Source: JALYNX01 sp963724825
Lineage (GTDB): Bacteria; Actinomycetota; Acidimicrobiia; Spongiisociales; ZC4RG35
Direction of reading: 5' to 3'
NCBI GenBank assembly: GCA_963724825.1
Contig: CAVRWT010000019.1
Span: 1 to 33,414, forward strand
Length of the DNA: 33,414 nt
Part shown: piece after piece, positions 1-8,737 of the stretch
Position numbering within the stretch: position 1 is the first letter of the stretch
Layout of the letters: each line of letters opens with the position of its first letter
Made by a program: the position numbers and the translations under genes
Notes under the pieces: generated by a model
The model's database searches: none
Told to the model about the DNA's origin: nothing
What the model saw: only the letters and a program-made list of their open reading frames with translations

Positions 1-2
1 TG

Positions 3-140
3 CCGTTCTGGGCCGACAAGCTCGGATACAGCTACGGCGAGTTGTTCGACCCCGGGATCAACCTATGGGTGGCCCGGCAAATCCGAGACCAACAGGGGTG
101 GAGTGCCTGGAGCCCTTACCTGAGGGGATCCTGCCGCTAG
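3..140 (+). CDS. C-terminal end of a lytic-transglycosylase/lysozyme-like protein (5' truncated by window edge)
   Basis: An open frame runs in from the left edge and stops at TAG 138-140, giving the last 45 residues of a protein. The pattern LFDPGINLWVARQI followed by GWSAWSPY resembles the end of SLT/lysozyme-like domains in actinobacterial cell-wall hydrolases, where a DPxxN motif is followed by an alanine-rich helix and a GWxxW motif. Such enzymes cleave peptidoglycan outside the membrane. The catalytic Glu and any signal peptide would lie outside the window, so the call rests on this short similarity only. Confidence 0.5.
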   Translation, partial: PFWADKLGYSYGELFDPGINLWVARQIRDQQGWSAWSPYLRGSCR

Positions 141-144
141 GCGG

Positions 145-351
145 TCACTCGGTGTCGGCGACCGCTCCGGTGCTGACCATCAACTCGGTCTCGGCCATCA
201 ATTCGCCTTCGTCGAAGCTGAAGCTGACATGGCCGCAGTTCTCGCACACGATCCGTTCCAGACCGGCGGAGCGAAGCACCATGACATGCTCGTGTTCGCA
301 GGGGATTCCAAAGAATCTGGGCAAGTTCACTCTCACTCTGAGTGCCTCCAT
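145..351 (-). CDS. Small Cys/His-rich hypothetical protein, possible zinc-ribbon
   Basis: This is a 68-residue protein starting at ATG 351, with a weak GAAGAG stretch upstream, and ending at TGA 147-145. It has CEHEH at residues 18-22 and CENC at 36-39, which together could bind a metal ion as a small zinc ribbon. An acidic tail follows. A much longer open frame extends upstream on the same strand, but that part is the antisense shadow of the EamA gene. The gene converges on the truncated hydrolase and is divergent from EamA. I do not recognise a named family; function is unknown. Confidence 0.6.
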   Translation of the reverse strand: MEALRVRVNLPRFFGIPCEHEHVMVLRSAGLERIVCENCGHVSFSFDEGELMAETELMVSTGAVADTE

Positions 352-450
352 GTCGCTCTTCGTGACATCTTGATCGAAGACGTGCGGAAACCGGCGGCAA
401 TCCGGGCTGCAGTGCTGAAATCTCCTGGTGTCTGAGTCCCCACGAGCGCG

Positions 451-1281
451 ATGAGCCTGCTCGCCCTGATCCTCGCCCTGATCGCCGCATGTCTCCACGC
501 CGGATGGAACTTGCTGGTGAAGGCCAGCGACGACCAATTGGTGGCGGCGTGGACTGTTGTCGCCGGGGCGGCGATCCTGGCGGTCCCGGTCCTCGCCTAC
601 ACCGGCCTCCCCGACTCTTCGGTGTGGGACCTGATCGTGATCTCGGTGATCGTGCAGGTGGTCTACGTCTTGTTGTTGGCCCTGGCGTATCGCCTCGGTG
701 ACCTCTCCTTCGTCTACCCGATGGCTCGTGGCACCTCCCCGGTCTTGATTTCCCTCGCCGGGGTGGCCTTCCTCGGCGACGAGATCTCGACTCTGGGTTG
801 GTTGGGAGTGATCACGGTGACCGCGGCCCTCACTCTGCTCGCCTGGAGGCGGGCGGATCGAGCCGGATTGTGGGCCGCGCTGGCTACCGGGCTCATGATC
901 GCCGCCTACACCTCGGTCGATGCTGCCGCGGTGCGTGAGGAGGGAGCGGCGATTGCGGTGATCGCTACCGAATTCGTCCTCCTCGCCATCACTCTCGGGG
1001 TGGTCGTGCTGGTGATGCGCGGCCCGCATGCGATGTTGGGGATGATCAGAGACGATTGGCGCAAGGCCGCCATCGGAAGCGTCGCCTCCGGCACTGCCTA
1101 CTTGCTGGTCATGGTCGCTGCCCTCAACGCCCCGGTAGGCCTGGTGTCAGGGGTCAGGGAGATGTCGGTCCTGATCGCCGTCATCGCCTCCCGCCTCCTG
1201 CTCCATGAGGAGGTGACCAGGTCGCAGCTCTGGACTGTTGCGGCCGCCGCCGCCGGCATCGTTCTCATTGCTCTGGCCTGA
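451..1281 (+). CDS. EamA/DMT-family membrane transporter
   Basis: This 276-residue, very hydrophobic protein has about ten membrane segments arranged as two similar halves of roughly 135 residues, the hallmark of EamA (drug/metabolite transporter) permeases. The first half opens with a helix containing HAGWN (residues 16-20), and the second half has the family's pattern of small residues and a late VSGVREMSV stretch. Members usually export amino acids or other small metabolites; the substrate cannot be read from the sequence. The start is ATG 451 with only a weak purine-rich stretch upstream. The stop at 1279-1281 is 18 bases from the end of the convergent HAD gene. No frame break is seen. 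Confidence 0.88.
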   Translation: MSLLALILALIAACLHAGWNLLVKASDDQLVAAWTVVAGAAILAVPVLAYTGLPDSSVWDLIVISVIVQVVYVLLLALAYRLGDLSFVYPMARGTSPVLISLAGVAFLGDEISTLGWLGVITVTAALTLLAWRRADRAGLWAALATGLMIAAYTSVDAAAVREEGAAIAVIATEFVLLAITLGVVVLVMRGPHAMLGMIRDDWRKAAIGSVASGTAYLLVMVAALNAPVGLVSGVREMSVLIAVIASRLLLHEEVTRSQLWTVAAAAAGIVLIALA

Positions 1282-1299
1282 GGGGACCCGGCCTGAAGA

Positions 1300-2032
1300 T
1301 CACACCACCCGGAGTGAATCGACTCCGGGCACAACCACGGTCGCCAGATCCCGGGCCTCCGGCGTGGGCTCGCCGACCAGGACGGTGCCCGCGATCCCTG
1401 CGGCACGACCGGCTCCGGCATCGACCCAGGAGTCGCCGACGTACAACATCTGCGCCGGCTCCACGTCCCAGGCGTCTGGCTGCCTCGAGGAGGGTGTCGG
1501 GGGCAGGCTTGGCGTCGAATCCGTCATCTCCTGCCACCACGGCGTCGATCAGGGATCGGATCCCCAAGGCCATGACTGCGGCGTCTACCGCTGCACGGTT
1601 GTCGCTGGAAACGACCGCCAGCCGGAGCCCGGCCTCCTGGAGTCTCCGAAGGGTTCCGGTCACATCTCCTAGCGGGACCTGGCCTTGAGCATCAGCGGCC
1701 ATGACCGCTGTCGACCGCGCCGCCATGGCCAGGCTTCTTGCCTTCTCAGTCTCGACACTCCGCTCGATCAAGATGGCGAGAGTGGCTTCATAGAGTTGGC
1801 CGACGCTGCCGACTGCGATCATCCCGCCTGGCACCAGGTGGCCGGTGTCGAGGTCGAGCCCGAGCTGGTCGGCGAGGATCGCTTCCATGCCGTCGTCTCC
1901 GTCGGCGGCGGTCGCCACCCAGGCCCTCCCCGCCGGGCCCCATACCGCGTCGAGGTCGACCAGGGTTCCGTCCTTGTCGAAGGCGATGGCATCCACATCG
2001 AAGACGACGGTCCCCGCCGCGACCCGTGTCAC
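1300..2032 (-). CDS. HAD-superfamily phosphatase (Gph-like), frame broken once
   Basis: This is a haloacid-dehalogenase-type hydrolase of about 243 residues once one frameshift is repaired. HAD motif I is AFDKDGTLVD near the N-terminus, where the first Asp is the nucleophile. Motif II is VVSSDNR, the motif III lysine lies in DAKPAPDTLL, and motif IV is YVGDSWVDAGAGRAAG. The first three motifs are in one frame and motif IV is in the next. Removing one G from the GGG at 1467-1469 joins them as RRLDVEPAQMLYVGDS. The start is GTG 2032, 7 bases after the ATPase gene, so it is the last gene of the ABC operon. Family members dephosphorylate small phosphorylated metabolites, possibly the transporter's cargo. 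No phosphonatase-specific motif is seen. Confidence 0.8.
1308..1329. terminator. Perfect 8-bp inverted repeat between convergent EamA and HAD genes
   Basis: CCCGGAGT (1308-1315) and ACTCCGGG (1322-1329) form a perfect GC-rich hairpin with a 6-base loop. It lies 27 bases after the EamA stop and inside the last codons of the HAD gene, so it could end transcription from either side. There is no T-tract, which is common in high-GC actinobacteria but makes the call uncertain. Confidence 0.4.
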
Positions 2033-2039
2033 CTCTGAT

Positions 2040-3096
2040 TCAGACCATCACCCAGCAGGCGTGGGCCGGGAATGAGATTTGGGTGGCGTCGCCTGCGACC
2101 GGAAGCGTGAGAAGACGCTCGTTGAACAGATCGGCGGTGAGACGACCTCCGTTGACCGCCACCTGGATCCGGACGATGGATCCGAGGAAGGTCACGCTCT
2201 CCACCGTGCCGTCGAGCACGTTGTCGGCCGATGCGTCGAGGGTCAGCTCTTCAGGTCGCAGCATCAGCGAGACCTCGGTCCCCGGATCCGACTCGATGCG
2301 GGAGGTGGTTCGAACCTGGTCGTGCCCGACCTGCGAGCAGCCCCTCGACGGGGTCGGTGACCGTCGCCGACAACCGGTTGAGCTGGCCGACGAAGGAGGC
2401 GACGAAACCCGTGGACGGGTTGTTGTAGACCTCGAAGGGCGCTCCCACTTGCTCCATTCGGCCTCGGCTCATCACCACGACCCGATCGGATAGCGCCAGG
2501 GCTTCTTCCTGGTCATGGGTCACGTAGATCGTGGTGATATTGAGCTGCCGTTGGATGCGGCGGATTTCGGAGCGCAGCTCATCGCGGATCTTGGCGTCGA
2601 GAGCGGACAGCGGCTCGTCCAGAAGGAGCAGTTGAGGTGAGATCGCCAGGGCCCGGGCCAGGGCGACCCGTTGTTGCTGGCCCCCGGAAAGCTCATATGG
2701 GTAGGCCTTGCCCTTGTCCGGCAATTGGATGAGGTCGAGAAGCTCATCGACTCTCGGCTGACGGGCCTCCTTGTCCTCTTTACGGACCCTGAGCCCGAAG
2801 GCGATGTTGTCGGACACCGTCATGTTGGGGAACAAGGCGTAGGACTGGAACACCATCCCGATGTTGCGCTCGTTGGGCTTGGCGTAGGTGACGTCCTCGC
2901 CGGCGAGTCTGATGGTGCCGGCACTGGGTTGTTCGAGCCCGGCCACCATTCGCAGAGTGGTGGTCTTCCCGCAACCCGACGGGCCCAGGAAACTGACGAA
3001 CTCGCCTGGCGAGACATCGAGGTTGAAGTCCTCGACGGCGACGACCCCGCCGAATTCCTTGCGCACCCCCTCAAGGGTTAGAGAGCCACCACTCAC
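2040..3096 (-). CDS. ABC transporter ATP-binding protein, PotA/FbpC type with TOBE domain (one frameshift)
   Basis: This is the ATPase of a binding-protein-dependent importer, about 351 residues after repair. It shows Walker A GPSGCGKT (38-45), the signature LSGGQQQRVALARA, Walker B LLLLDEPLSALD and the switch region YVTHDQEEA. A C-terminal TOBE-like part includes MLRPEELTLD. The TOBE part is in a different frame; removing one G from the GG near 2330-2331 restores a continuous protein. Such C-terminal domains occur in polyamine, iron(III) and phosphonate importers. The start is GTG 3096, with AGGAGGA six bases upstream and a 4-base GTGA overlap with the permease stop, which implies translational coupling. 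Confidence 0.88.
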
Positions 3097-3926
3097 GCTT
3101 TCCTCCTGGGTCTGGTGACGTAGACGAACAGCCCCATCGCCGCCCAAACGATGGCAACGGCCACGACGGTCATGGCCGCCGGCTCGTACACCTTGCTTCG
3201 AGCGAGATTGGCCATAAACGGGCCGAAGGTGTGTTGGGCCATGTAGAGGGCGATGGCATATTCGCCAAAGACGATGGCAAAGGTCAGGAGAGAACTCGAA
3301 AGCACAGCCACCCTGATGTTGGGGAGGATCACCCGGCGCAGAATCGTCGTCCATCCGGCGCCCAGAGTTTGCGCGGCCTCGGTCAGGGAGCGGACGTCGA
3401 TGGCTCGGAGCCCGGTGTCCACCGAGCGATATATGTAGGGAAAGGCAATGGCGGCGTAGAGGCAGATGAGAACCAGCCGGGAGCTTCCGTAGGTAGAAGT
3501 CAGCAGCAACGGGGGTCTGGCGTAGAGGCGAAGGATGCCGAGGACCAGCACGACCGGCGGGATGACGAAGGGGAGCAGTGTGACGAACTCGACGGCGGAG
3601 CGCAGCTTGGGCAAGCGCAGTGTCACCCAGAAGGCGGTGGGAACCATGATGAGCAAGCTGAGGAGAATGGTCGCGATGGCATCGACCATCGTCTCGCCTA
3701 GACCCGACCAGAAGTTGGGGTCGGCGAAGAGTCTTCGATAGGCCTCGAAGCCGAGAACGTCCTTCTGCGCGCGTAGCGACCACCAAAGAGTGAGGATGAG
3801 AGGAACGAAGAAGTAGAGGCCGATCCCGAGCAGGGTCACCCAGGCGAGGGGATGTATTCGCTTGACGGGCGCCTCAGTGACCGCCTTGGTCGGGGTGACC
3901 GGTCTCGGGGGATTCAGAATCGTCAC
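3093..3926 (-). CDS. ABC transporter permease 2 (PotC/ThiP-like)
   Basis: This 277-residue inner-membrane protein has six predicted membrane helices and a cytoplasmic EAA loop, LTEAAQTLGAGWTTILRRV, which docks onto the ATPase. The chosen start is GTG 3926 because it shares a GTGA overlap with the upstream permease stop and has AAAGG seven bases upstream; a GTG at 3935 is the alternative. Together with the adjacent permease it forms the transmembrane channel of the importer. Sequence character is that of polyamine, iron or aminoethylphosphonate-type permeases. Substrate is not determinable. Confidence 0.88.
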   Translation of the reverse strand: MTILNPPRPVTPTKAVTEAPVKRIHPLAWVTLLGIGLYFFVPLILTLWWSLRAQKDVLGFEAYRRLFADPNFWSGLGETMVDAIATILLSLLIMVPTAFWVTLRLPKLRSAVEFVTLLPFVIPPVVLVLGILRLYARPPLLLTSTYGSSRLVLICLYAAIAFPYIYRSVDTGLRAIDVRSLTEAAQTLGAGWTTILRRVILPNIRVAVLSSSLLTFAIVFGEYAIALYMAQHTFGPFMANLARSKVYEPAAMTVVAVAIVWAAMGLFVYVTRPRRKA

Positions 3927-4795
3927 CCCAGCCACCTTTCGGAGCGTCGCTGGAGTTTCGAGTAGAAAATTATCGCAATCGACATGATGACCAGCATTCC
4001 GACAGCGACGGCCATGCCGAGCCCCTGGTTATTGAGAACGTCGCCGGAGATCTGTTGGCCGATTAGCAATGTGGCCAACGGGACCCCCGACCCACCGGTG
4101 AGGGTCTGAGCGGTGGCGTAGGCGCCAAACGCGTTGCCGAAAAGCAGGAGGAAGGTCCCAAGCAGTGAGGGCAACAGAACCGGGAAAGCCACAAAGCGCC
4201 AGTACTGGCGTGGTGTGGCTCCGAGATTCTCCGCGGCCTCCCGCCAGTCTTTCTTGAGGCCATCGAACGCCGGAAGCATGACCAGGAGCATCAATGGGAT
4301 CTGGAAGAAGGCATAGACCAGTGCGATGCCCCAGAAAGTGTGAAGGGAGAATCCGGTCGCGTAGAGGTCGAATCCCAAATCTTCGAGCCATTTCGTGAGG
4401 ACCCCGGCCCCACCGATCGTGAAGAGGAACGCAACGGCGAGTGGTACCCCGGCAAAGTTGGAGGCCATCGCGGCGAACGTGATGATCGGTGTCCGGAGCC
4501 ACCTGGGTAGGCCTCCAATCGACAACGCCCAGGCCAGAAAGAAGCCCAGCAGGCATCCGATGAAGGCAGTGAGAAGACTGAGCCGGATCGACCCGCTATA
4601 CGCCGGGGCGACTTGGCCATCAGTGAACAGGCTGCGGTAGTTGTCGAGGGTGAATTGGCCGTTGTCATCTTGCAGGCTTCGGCTGACCATTCGCAGGACC
4701 GGCGCGATCAAGAACATGCCAGCGAAGGCGAAGAAGGGAAGGACGCCGAGATAGCGCCCGAAGTGGAATCGTGGGGGGCGCCGAGCACCCCCCAC
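3923..4795 (-). CDS. ABC transporter permease 1 (PotB-like)
   Basis: This 290-residue protein has six hydrophobic helices and the EAA motif EAAENLGATPRQYWR, typical of the first permease of a polyamine/iron-type importer. GTG 4795 is the only usable in-frame start between the preceding stop and the first membrane helix. That GTG lies in the 5' arm of a strong hairpin (see 4760-4800), 22 bases after the stop of the binding-protein gene. Its stop overlaps the GTG of permease 2 by four bases. The gene is intact. Confidence 0.88.
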   Translation of the reverse strand: MGGARRPPRFHFGRYLGVLPFFAFAGMFLIAPVLRMVSRSLQDDNGQFTLDNYRSLFTDGQVAPAYSGSIRLSLLTAFIGCLLGFFLAWALSIGGLPRWLRTPIITFAAMASNFAGVPLAVAFLFTIGGAGVLTKWLEDLGFDLYATGFSLHTFWGIALVYAFFQIPLMLLVMLPAFDGLKKDWREAAENLGATPRQYWRFVAFPVLLPSLLGTFLLLFGNAFGAYATAQTLTGGSGVPLATLLIGQQISGDVLNNQGLGMAVAVGMLVIMSIAIIFYSKLQRRSERWLG

Positions 4796-4800
4796 ACTTC
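4760..4800 (-). promoter_or_regulatory. Intercistronic hairpin covering the permease start codon
   Basis: Read on the minus strand, GTGGGGGG (4795-4788) pairs perfectly with CCCCCCAC (4778-4771) around a 9-base loop. An alternative outer pair, GAAGTG (4800-4795) with CACTTC (4765-4760), could extend it. The first three bases of the 5' arm are the GTG start of permease 1. Hairpins between binding-protein and permease genes are known to stabilise upstream mRNA and lower downstream expression. Burying the start codon would add translational control. Confidence 0.5.
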
Positions 4801-4817
4801 CGATCGCTACTTCGTGA

Positions 4818-6001
4818 CTAGCCGCTGGTGCTCTCTTCGACGGTCACACCCACGACATCTGGCCATCCGGCCACGATGACATCCGAGGCGGCTGTTATTT
4901 CTTCGATTGTTGGGAAGAAAGCGCCTTCGGTGCTTGGGAGTTGCGCCAAGGTTTCCTCAGGCACGGTCCCGGCCTCCACCATCGCATTGAAGCGAATCGG
5001 GTGACAGAAGCCCGCTGCCCAGCCGAGCTGGCCCTCGTCGGAGTACAGGTACTCCATCCACAACTTGGCGGCATTGGGATGCGGCGCGTAGGCGCTGATC
5101 GCCTGCACGTAGACACCCGCCATTCTGCCCTGCGCCGGAACGACGGTCTCGATGTCCGGGTTTCCGGCCAGCGCGACGTCGTTCGCGATCGAGTTGTAGG
5201 ACCAGTCCACCAGGATTGGAGTCTCACCAATTCCAACCGTGCGCGAGTCGCCGTCGATCGGCACGAAGTTGCCGGCGTCATTCAATTGCTTGAAGAACTC
5301 GAGACCTGCCGTGGCGGCTTCGGTCCCGGTGGCGCCTGTGGCGAGACCCGCGGCCCACACCGTGAGGATGGCGGCATTGGAGGTCAGCGGGTCACCGGAG
5401 AGTGCGACTTGCGACGCATACTCGGGCTTCAGCAGGTCGGCGTACTCCGCCGGCGCATTCGCCACTTCGGCGGCGTTGACCTCGAAGGACAACACCCCGT
5501 AGTAGTCGCCGTACCAGAAGCCATCGGGATCCTTGGCACCCTCAGGGATGTCGTCCCAGGTCGCCACCTTGTAGGGCTGGATCTGTTCGGCGTCCTTGGC
5601 CTGTGGTCCGAAGGCGAGGCCGACGTCGATTACGTCAGGTGCCTGCGGTCCAGGGTTCTCCTTGTTGGCGTCGATCGCCTCCAGCTCCTCCGCTGAGCCG
5701 GCCCCAGGGTCGAGCTCGTTGACTTCCAACCCGTACTTCGCCTTGAAGTTGTCGATGACGGCGCGATAACCGCACCAGTCATCGGGCAGGGCAATGGTGG
5801 TCAGCGTGCCTTCGGCCTGAGCTGCCGTGATCAACTCTTCCATTCCGCCGGCCGCTGCCGTTGTTGCGGTGCCGCCGTGCGTGCGGTGCCGCCGTCGGCG
5901 GTCGTAGCGGTTCCTCCAGCGGTTGTCGTTGTTTCGGTTCCCGAGCCGCACGCTGCGATCAGCAGTGCGAGCACGGCAACCATTGCGTATCTCTTCTTCA
6001 T
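4818..6001 (-). CDS. ABC transporter substrate-binding lipoprotein (one frameshift in linker)
   Basis: This is the extracellular solute-binding protein of the importer, about 394 residues after repair. It starts at ATG 6001 with AAGGAG five bases upstream. A short charged start and hydrophobic stretch end in the lipobox LLIAAC, so it is predicted to be lipid-anchored. A Thr/Ala/Gly-rich linker follows, then a family-1-type binding domain with motifs such as DDWCGYRAVIDNF and ILVDWSYNS. Signal peptide and binding domain are in different frames. Adding one G at 5875-5876 joins them. The break sits in a 14-bp direct repeat with a 17-base period. Ligand is unknown; polyamine, iron or phosphonate are options by family resemblance. 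Confidence 0.85.
5865..5895 (-). repeat. 14-bp tandem direct repeat, 17-base period, in lipoprotein linker
   Basis: ACGGCGGCACCGCA occurs at 5895-5882 and again at 5878-5865. The period is 17 bases, one short of a frame-keeping 18, and the coding frame breaks exactly here. The repeat encodes part of the low-complexity linker after the lipobox. This may be sequencing error at a GGG run, or replication slippage. Confidence 0.7.
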
Positions 6002-6034
6002 CTTGCTCCTTGGTTCTGTCACCGAGCCCGGCGG

Positions 6035-6065
6035 AGCCTAGGCCTCGAAAATGACCGGATGTCGA
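6035..6065 (-). promoter_or_regulatory. Candidate promoter of the ABC operon
   Basis: Upstream of the binding-protein gene on the minus strand are TCGACA (6065-6060) and TAGGCT (6040-6035), separated by 19 bases. TAGGCT fits the loose TAnnnT -10 pattern of actinobacteria and would give a leader of about 28 bases. The -35 match and spacing are imperfect. Confidence 0.35.
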
Positions 6066-6122
6066 ACGAATCGGGAACGGAAGGTCAGACGGTGGCGAGG
6101 AGGTCCGATTCGACCCGAATCA

Positions 6123-7149
6123 TCACCCGGTCCGCCCACTTCGGAGAGACCGCAGCCGGGAATCGAGGTCAGGACCAGGGTCATCTTTCCCCGTGACCTC
6201 GGGCCGCTGTGGCATCCCGGCGTCGATGGCGCAGTCGCGGTAGTGACGGCCGGTGAACAGCACCATCAGCACTGCGGCGGCCCGGGCCGGGCTGAGACGG
6301 GGGAGGTCCACCGCGTCGACCAGGCGGCGGAATGAGGGCGCCCGTCGGGTGGCGAGCACGATCAGGTCGCGACGAGCGACGGCCACCGCAGCCGCGCTCC
6401 CGTTCTTCAGACCCGAGGTACGCACGAAGCGCTGGGTGGTAGGCGACACCGCGTCGCAGGTCCTTTTCGATGTCGCGGGTGATGTTGGCCAATTGGATCA
6501 ACTCCGAAACCTCGAGAGCGTCGCGATGATGATCCGTTGACACCGGGCCGAGCAGGGTCTCCATGACGAATAGGGCGGGCAGCCCGATCACCCGATGGCA
6601 ATAGGCGAGCACCTGCTCCTCGCCGTCGAGCACTCCCTGCTGGTCCTCGAAGATGCTGGAGAACTCGATCATGCCGGTTGCCATGTCCTGGATCAGCTTT
6701 GTGATCCGGGCCCGGGTTGGGGGGTCGAGTCTCAAGAACACCTGGTCGACGAGATGGTGCCTTTCAATCAGCAGGAGGTGGGCCCGGTCTCGGGGATCAG
6801 GGTCCGAAGGAGTCGGGGCGGGCGGGGCCAAACCAGGACGGTCGCTGTCGAAGCGACTGGCGAAGGCGGCAAGGGTTTCTCGGGCTTGAGCCGGTTCGGG
6901 TGAGAGGTCCTCATAGGTGTCGAGCATCCGGGCGTAGAGGTATCCGATCGCGGCGGCCCGGGCATCGTCTTCTGACAGCAGGAGGATGCTGGGGGCGAAG
7001 GATCGGGCGGCGTGGGGGAGGATGGCCCACACGAACTTCTCGGGATCCTCGATCGAGGCAAGGCCGTGGAAGTCAGGTCGATCGCGGTTGACGAAGGCTC
7101 CTCGTGCCAGCAGCCAGAGACGACGGATCGGGAAGGGGAGAGACGCCAC
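6123..7149 (-). CDS. Squalene/phytoene synthase family protein (one frameshift)
   Basis: This is a trans-isoprenyl-diphosphate head-to-head synthase of about 341 residues after repair. It has the first Asp-rich motif in YARMLDTYEDL and the second in QLANITRDIEKDLRRG, the two sites that bind Mg-diphosphate. FAPSILLL and AYCHRVIG are also family-like. The C-terminal part is in another frame; dropping one G from the GGG at 6412-6414 gives AYLGLKNGSAAAV. GTG 7149 is chosen as the start because upstream TTG 7236 would overlap the preceding gene and adds a non-homologous stretch; no Shine-Dalgarno is evident for either. Product (squalene, phytoene or a hydroxysqualene intermediate) cannot be settled. 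A desaturase-like oxidoreductase lies about 10 kb away. Confidence 0.78.
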
Positions 7150-7210
7150 CGGGGCACAAACTAGTTGGTGAGTGAAGTGAAGCCGAGGGGTTGGGCAGTT
7201 CTCGCCTCGA

Positions 7211-8450
7211 TCAACTCGAGCGAAGCCAGACCCCAACCGATACCGGCTGCATGGTCTTGGAGACCACGCCTACCCACCCGTCGACTACCTGATCGGCGTC
7301 GACCTGATCGCGCAGTGAGTCTGCGAAGTGGTCCATGACTCGTTGCGAGTCGTATTGGGAGCGGTTGAAGCGGCGGTCGACCGTGTTCTGAACCCTGTGG
7401 CGGAGTGGGTTGAAAAGGGCGAACACTGCGAGAGTCGAGGCGGCGATGGTGACGTCGCTCGGGGCGGGGAGCAGCGAGGTGAGCACGCTGATGGTCCCGA
7501 AGAAAAGGGCGGCGAGCAAGCCGACCACCACGGTGTAGGAGACGGTGCGGGAGAGCAGACGATCGATGTCGTAGAGCCGGTAGCGGAGCACGGCGATGGC
7601 GATCGCCACCGGGATGCTGGCCAGGGAAAGGGCGAACAGGACGTCGATCCAATCCGAGCGGCTCGTCGCCGTTGATCACGGCCAGGGTCCCGTAGACAAC
7701 ACCGAAGAAACCGACCGCCAGCATCAGCCACTTCATCTGCTCTCGTTCCACAGGTGCCGGCCTTGCGGAAACCGTTGGACCATGGCTCCGACACAGCCGA
7801 CGAGTGAGCACGAGGAGGAGGATCCCCCATACCGGTCCGAACTGGTTGTCCCAGAAGTGGTCGTCGAGAAATCCGATCGGGTTGGGAACAGTCCAGACAA
7901 CGACCTCGTCCACCGACAGCTCCATCGTCTCCGATAGCCCAACCAACACGAGAAAGCTGACCAGCATTGCCCCTTCGAGCCCGGCGACCCAACGCCACCG
8001 TGGCGACTGCAACCTGCCGGTGGGAAAGGTCAGCATCAGATGGAATACCGGGAAGATCAGCAACACCCATGACCAACTGGCGAACCAGAGCGCCAGCCAG
8101 ATGAGCGGAGTGACACTGTCAGGTGGCGGCTGGATGCCCTCCAGCCAGGTCGAGGTGAGAGCCTCGAGGGGTGAGGTGACTCCGGGGATCATGAGCAGCC
8201 ATCCGATGACGTTGCCGGGCTGCCTGGAAACGATCAGAGCTCCAGCGACCGTGAATGTCACAAGTACCAATGACCAGGAGATGCCACTGGCCAAGCCGTT
8301 GGGTCCCACTTCGCCTGCCGCCGCGGCCGACCAGGAGATATAGACGTTGAGCCCGATGGCAGCGGCGGCCAGGACCCAGACCAGTACCGCGGCGGTTCCG
8401 GTCGCTTGGCGAGGGCCGCTCATCGAAGTCACAGGTGCCGTGTCCGTCAT
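7211..8450 (-). CDS. Membrane sensor-like protein lacking a kinase domain (one frameshift)
   Basis: This protein has about 412 residues after repair, with roughly eight hydrophobic segments. They are followed by a signature known from actinobacterial sensor kinases: LRYRLYDIDRLLSRTVSY, another helix pair, then PLRHRVQNTVDRRFNRSQYD and MQPVSVGVWLR. In full-length relatives a GAF or histidine-kinase part follows; here the stop comes directly after, so the catalytic half is absent. The first six segments and the YRLYDIDR part are in different frames. Removing one base between 7646 and 7656 joins them. ATG 8450 has no clear Shine-Dalgarno. It may be a truncated kinase or a stand-alone sensor. Confidence 0.7.
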
Positions 8451-8525
8451 GACGTTGGCCCGTTTCTAGTACCAGCACCGTCCCGAGACCGTTACGAGGC
8501 GCCTGAGTCGAGTCAGGAGGAGTAG

Positions 8526-8696
8526 ATGTCAACGGCCCTGACGAGATCCGGAGCGGCATCCCTACCGCGAAGAGGTTCGCCTGTCTTGGCACCGGGAGCG
8601 CTTCCTCCCCTCTGGAGCGCGCCGCGGCGGCAGGTGCGGGCCGTTGACCCGGTCAGACTATGGGTCCCTGCAGATCTATCCAGCGAGATCGTCTGA
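8526..8696 (+). CDS. Possible small ORF with a strong ribosome binding site
   Basis: This is a 56-codon frame starting at ATG 8526, preceded by AGGAGGAG with about five bases of spacing, and ending at TGA 8694-8696. A small inverted repeat, CCTGA and TCAGG, lies just before the Shine-Dalgarno. The peptide is rich in Pro, Arg, Ala and Ser and matches nothing I recognise. Third-position GC looks lower than in neighbouring genes, which argues against coding. It fills the otherwise gene-free gap 8451-8737. Confidence 0.22.
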   Translation: MSTALTRSGAASLPRRGSPVLAPGALPPLWSAPRRQVRAVDPVRLWVPADLSSEIV

Positions 8697-8737
8697 GTCT
8701 GTTGACCCATTTGTGCGGGTTCGGCGCCCAGGGGTCC

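Noticed and set aside
352..1029. Long minus-strand frame continuing upstream of the 68-residue gene
   Set aside because: It is antisense to EamA, has a low-complexity His/Asp/Arg composition and no motif.
2251..3786. 511-codon minus frame starting upstream of the ATPase as one protein
   Set aside because: The part before 3096 is a shifted frame of permease 2; GTG 3096 with AGGAGGA is the real start.
1300..6001. The ABC-HAD operon as a 2-aminoethylphosphonate (phn) locus
   Set aside because: The HAD protein lacks phosphonatase-type motifs and resembles general Gph-like phosphatases; no PhnW is present.
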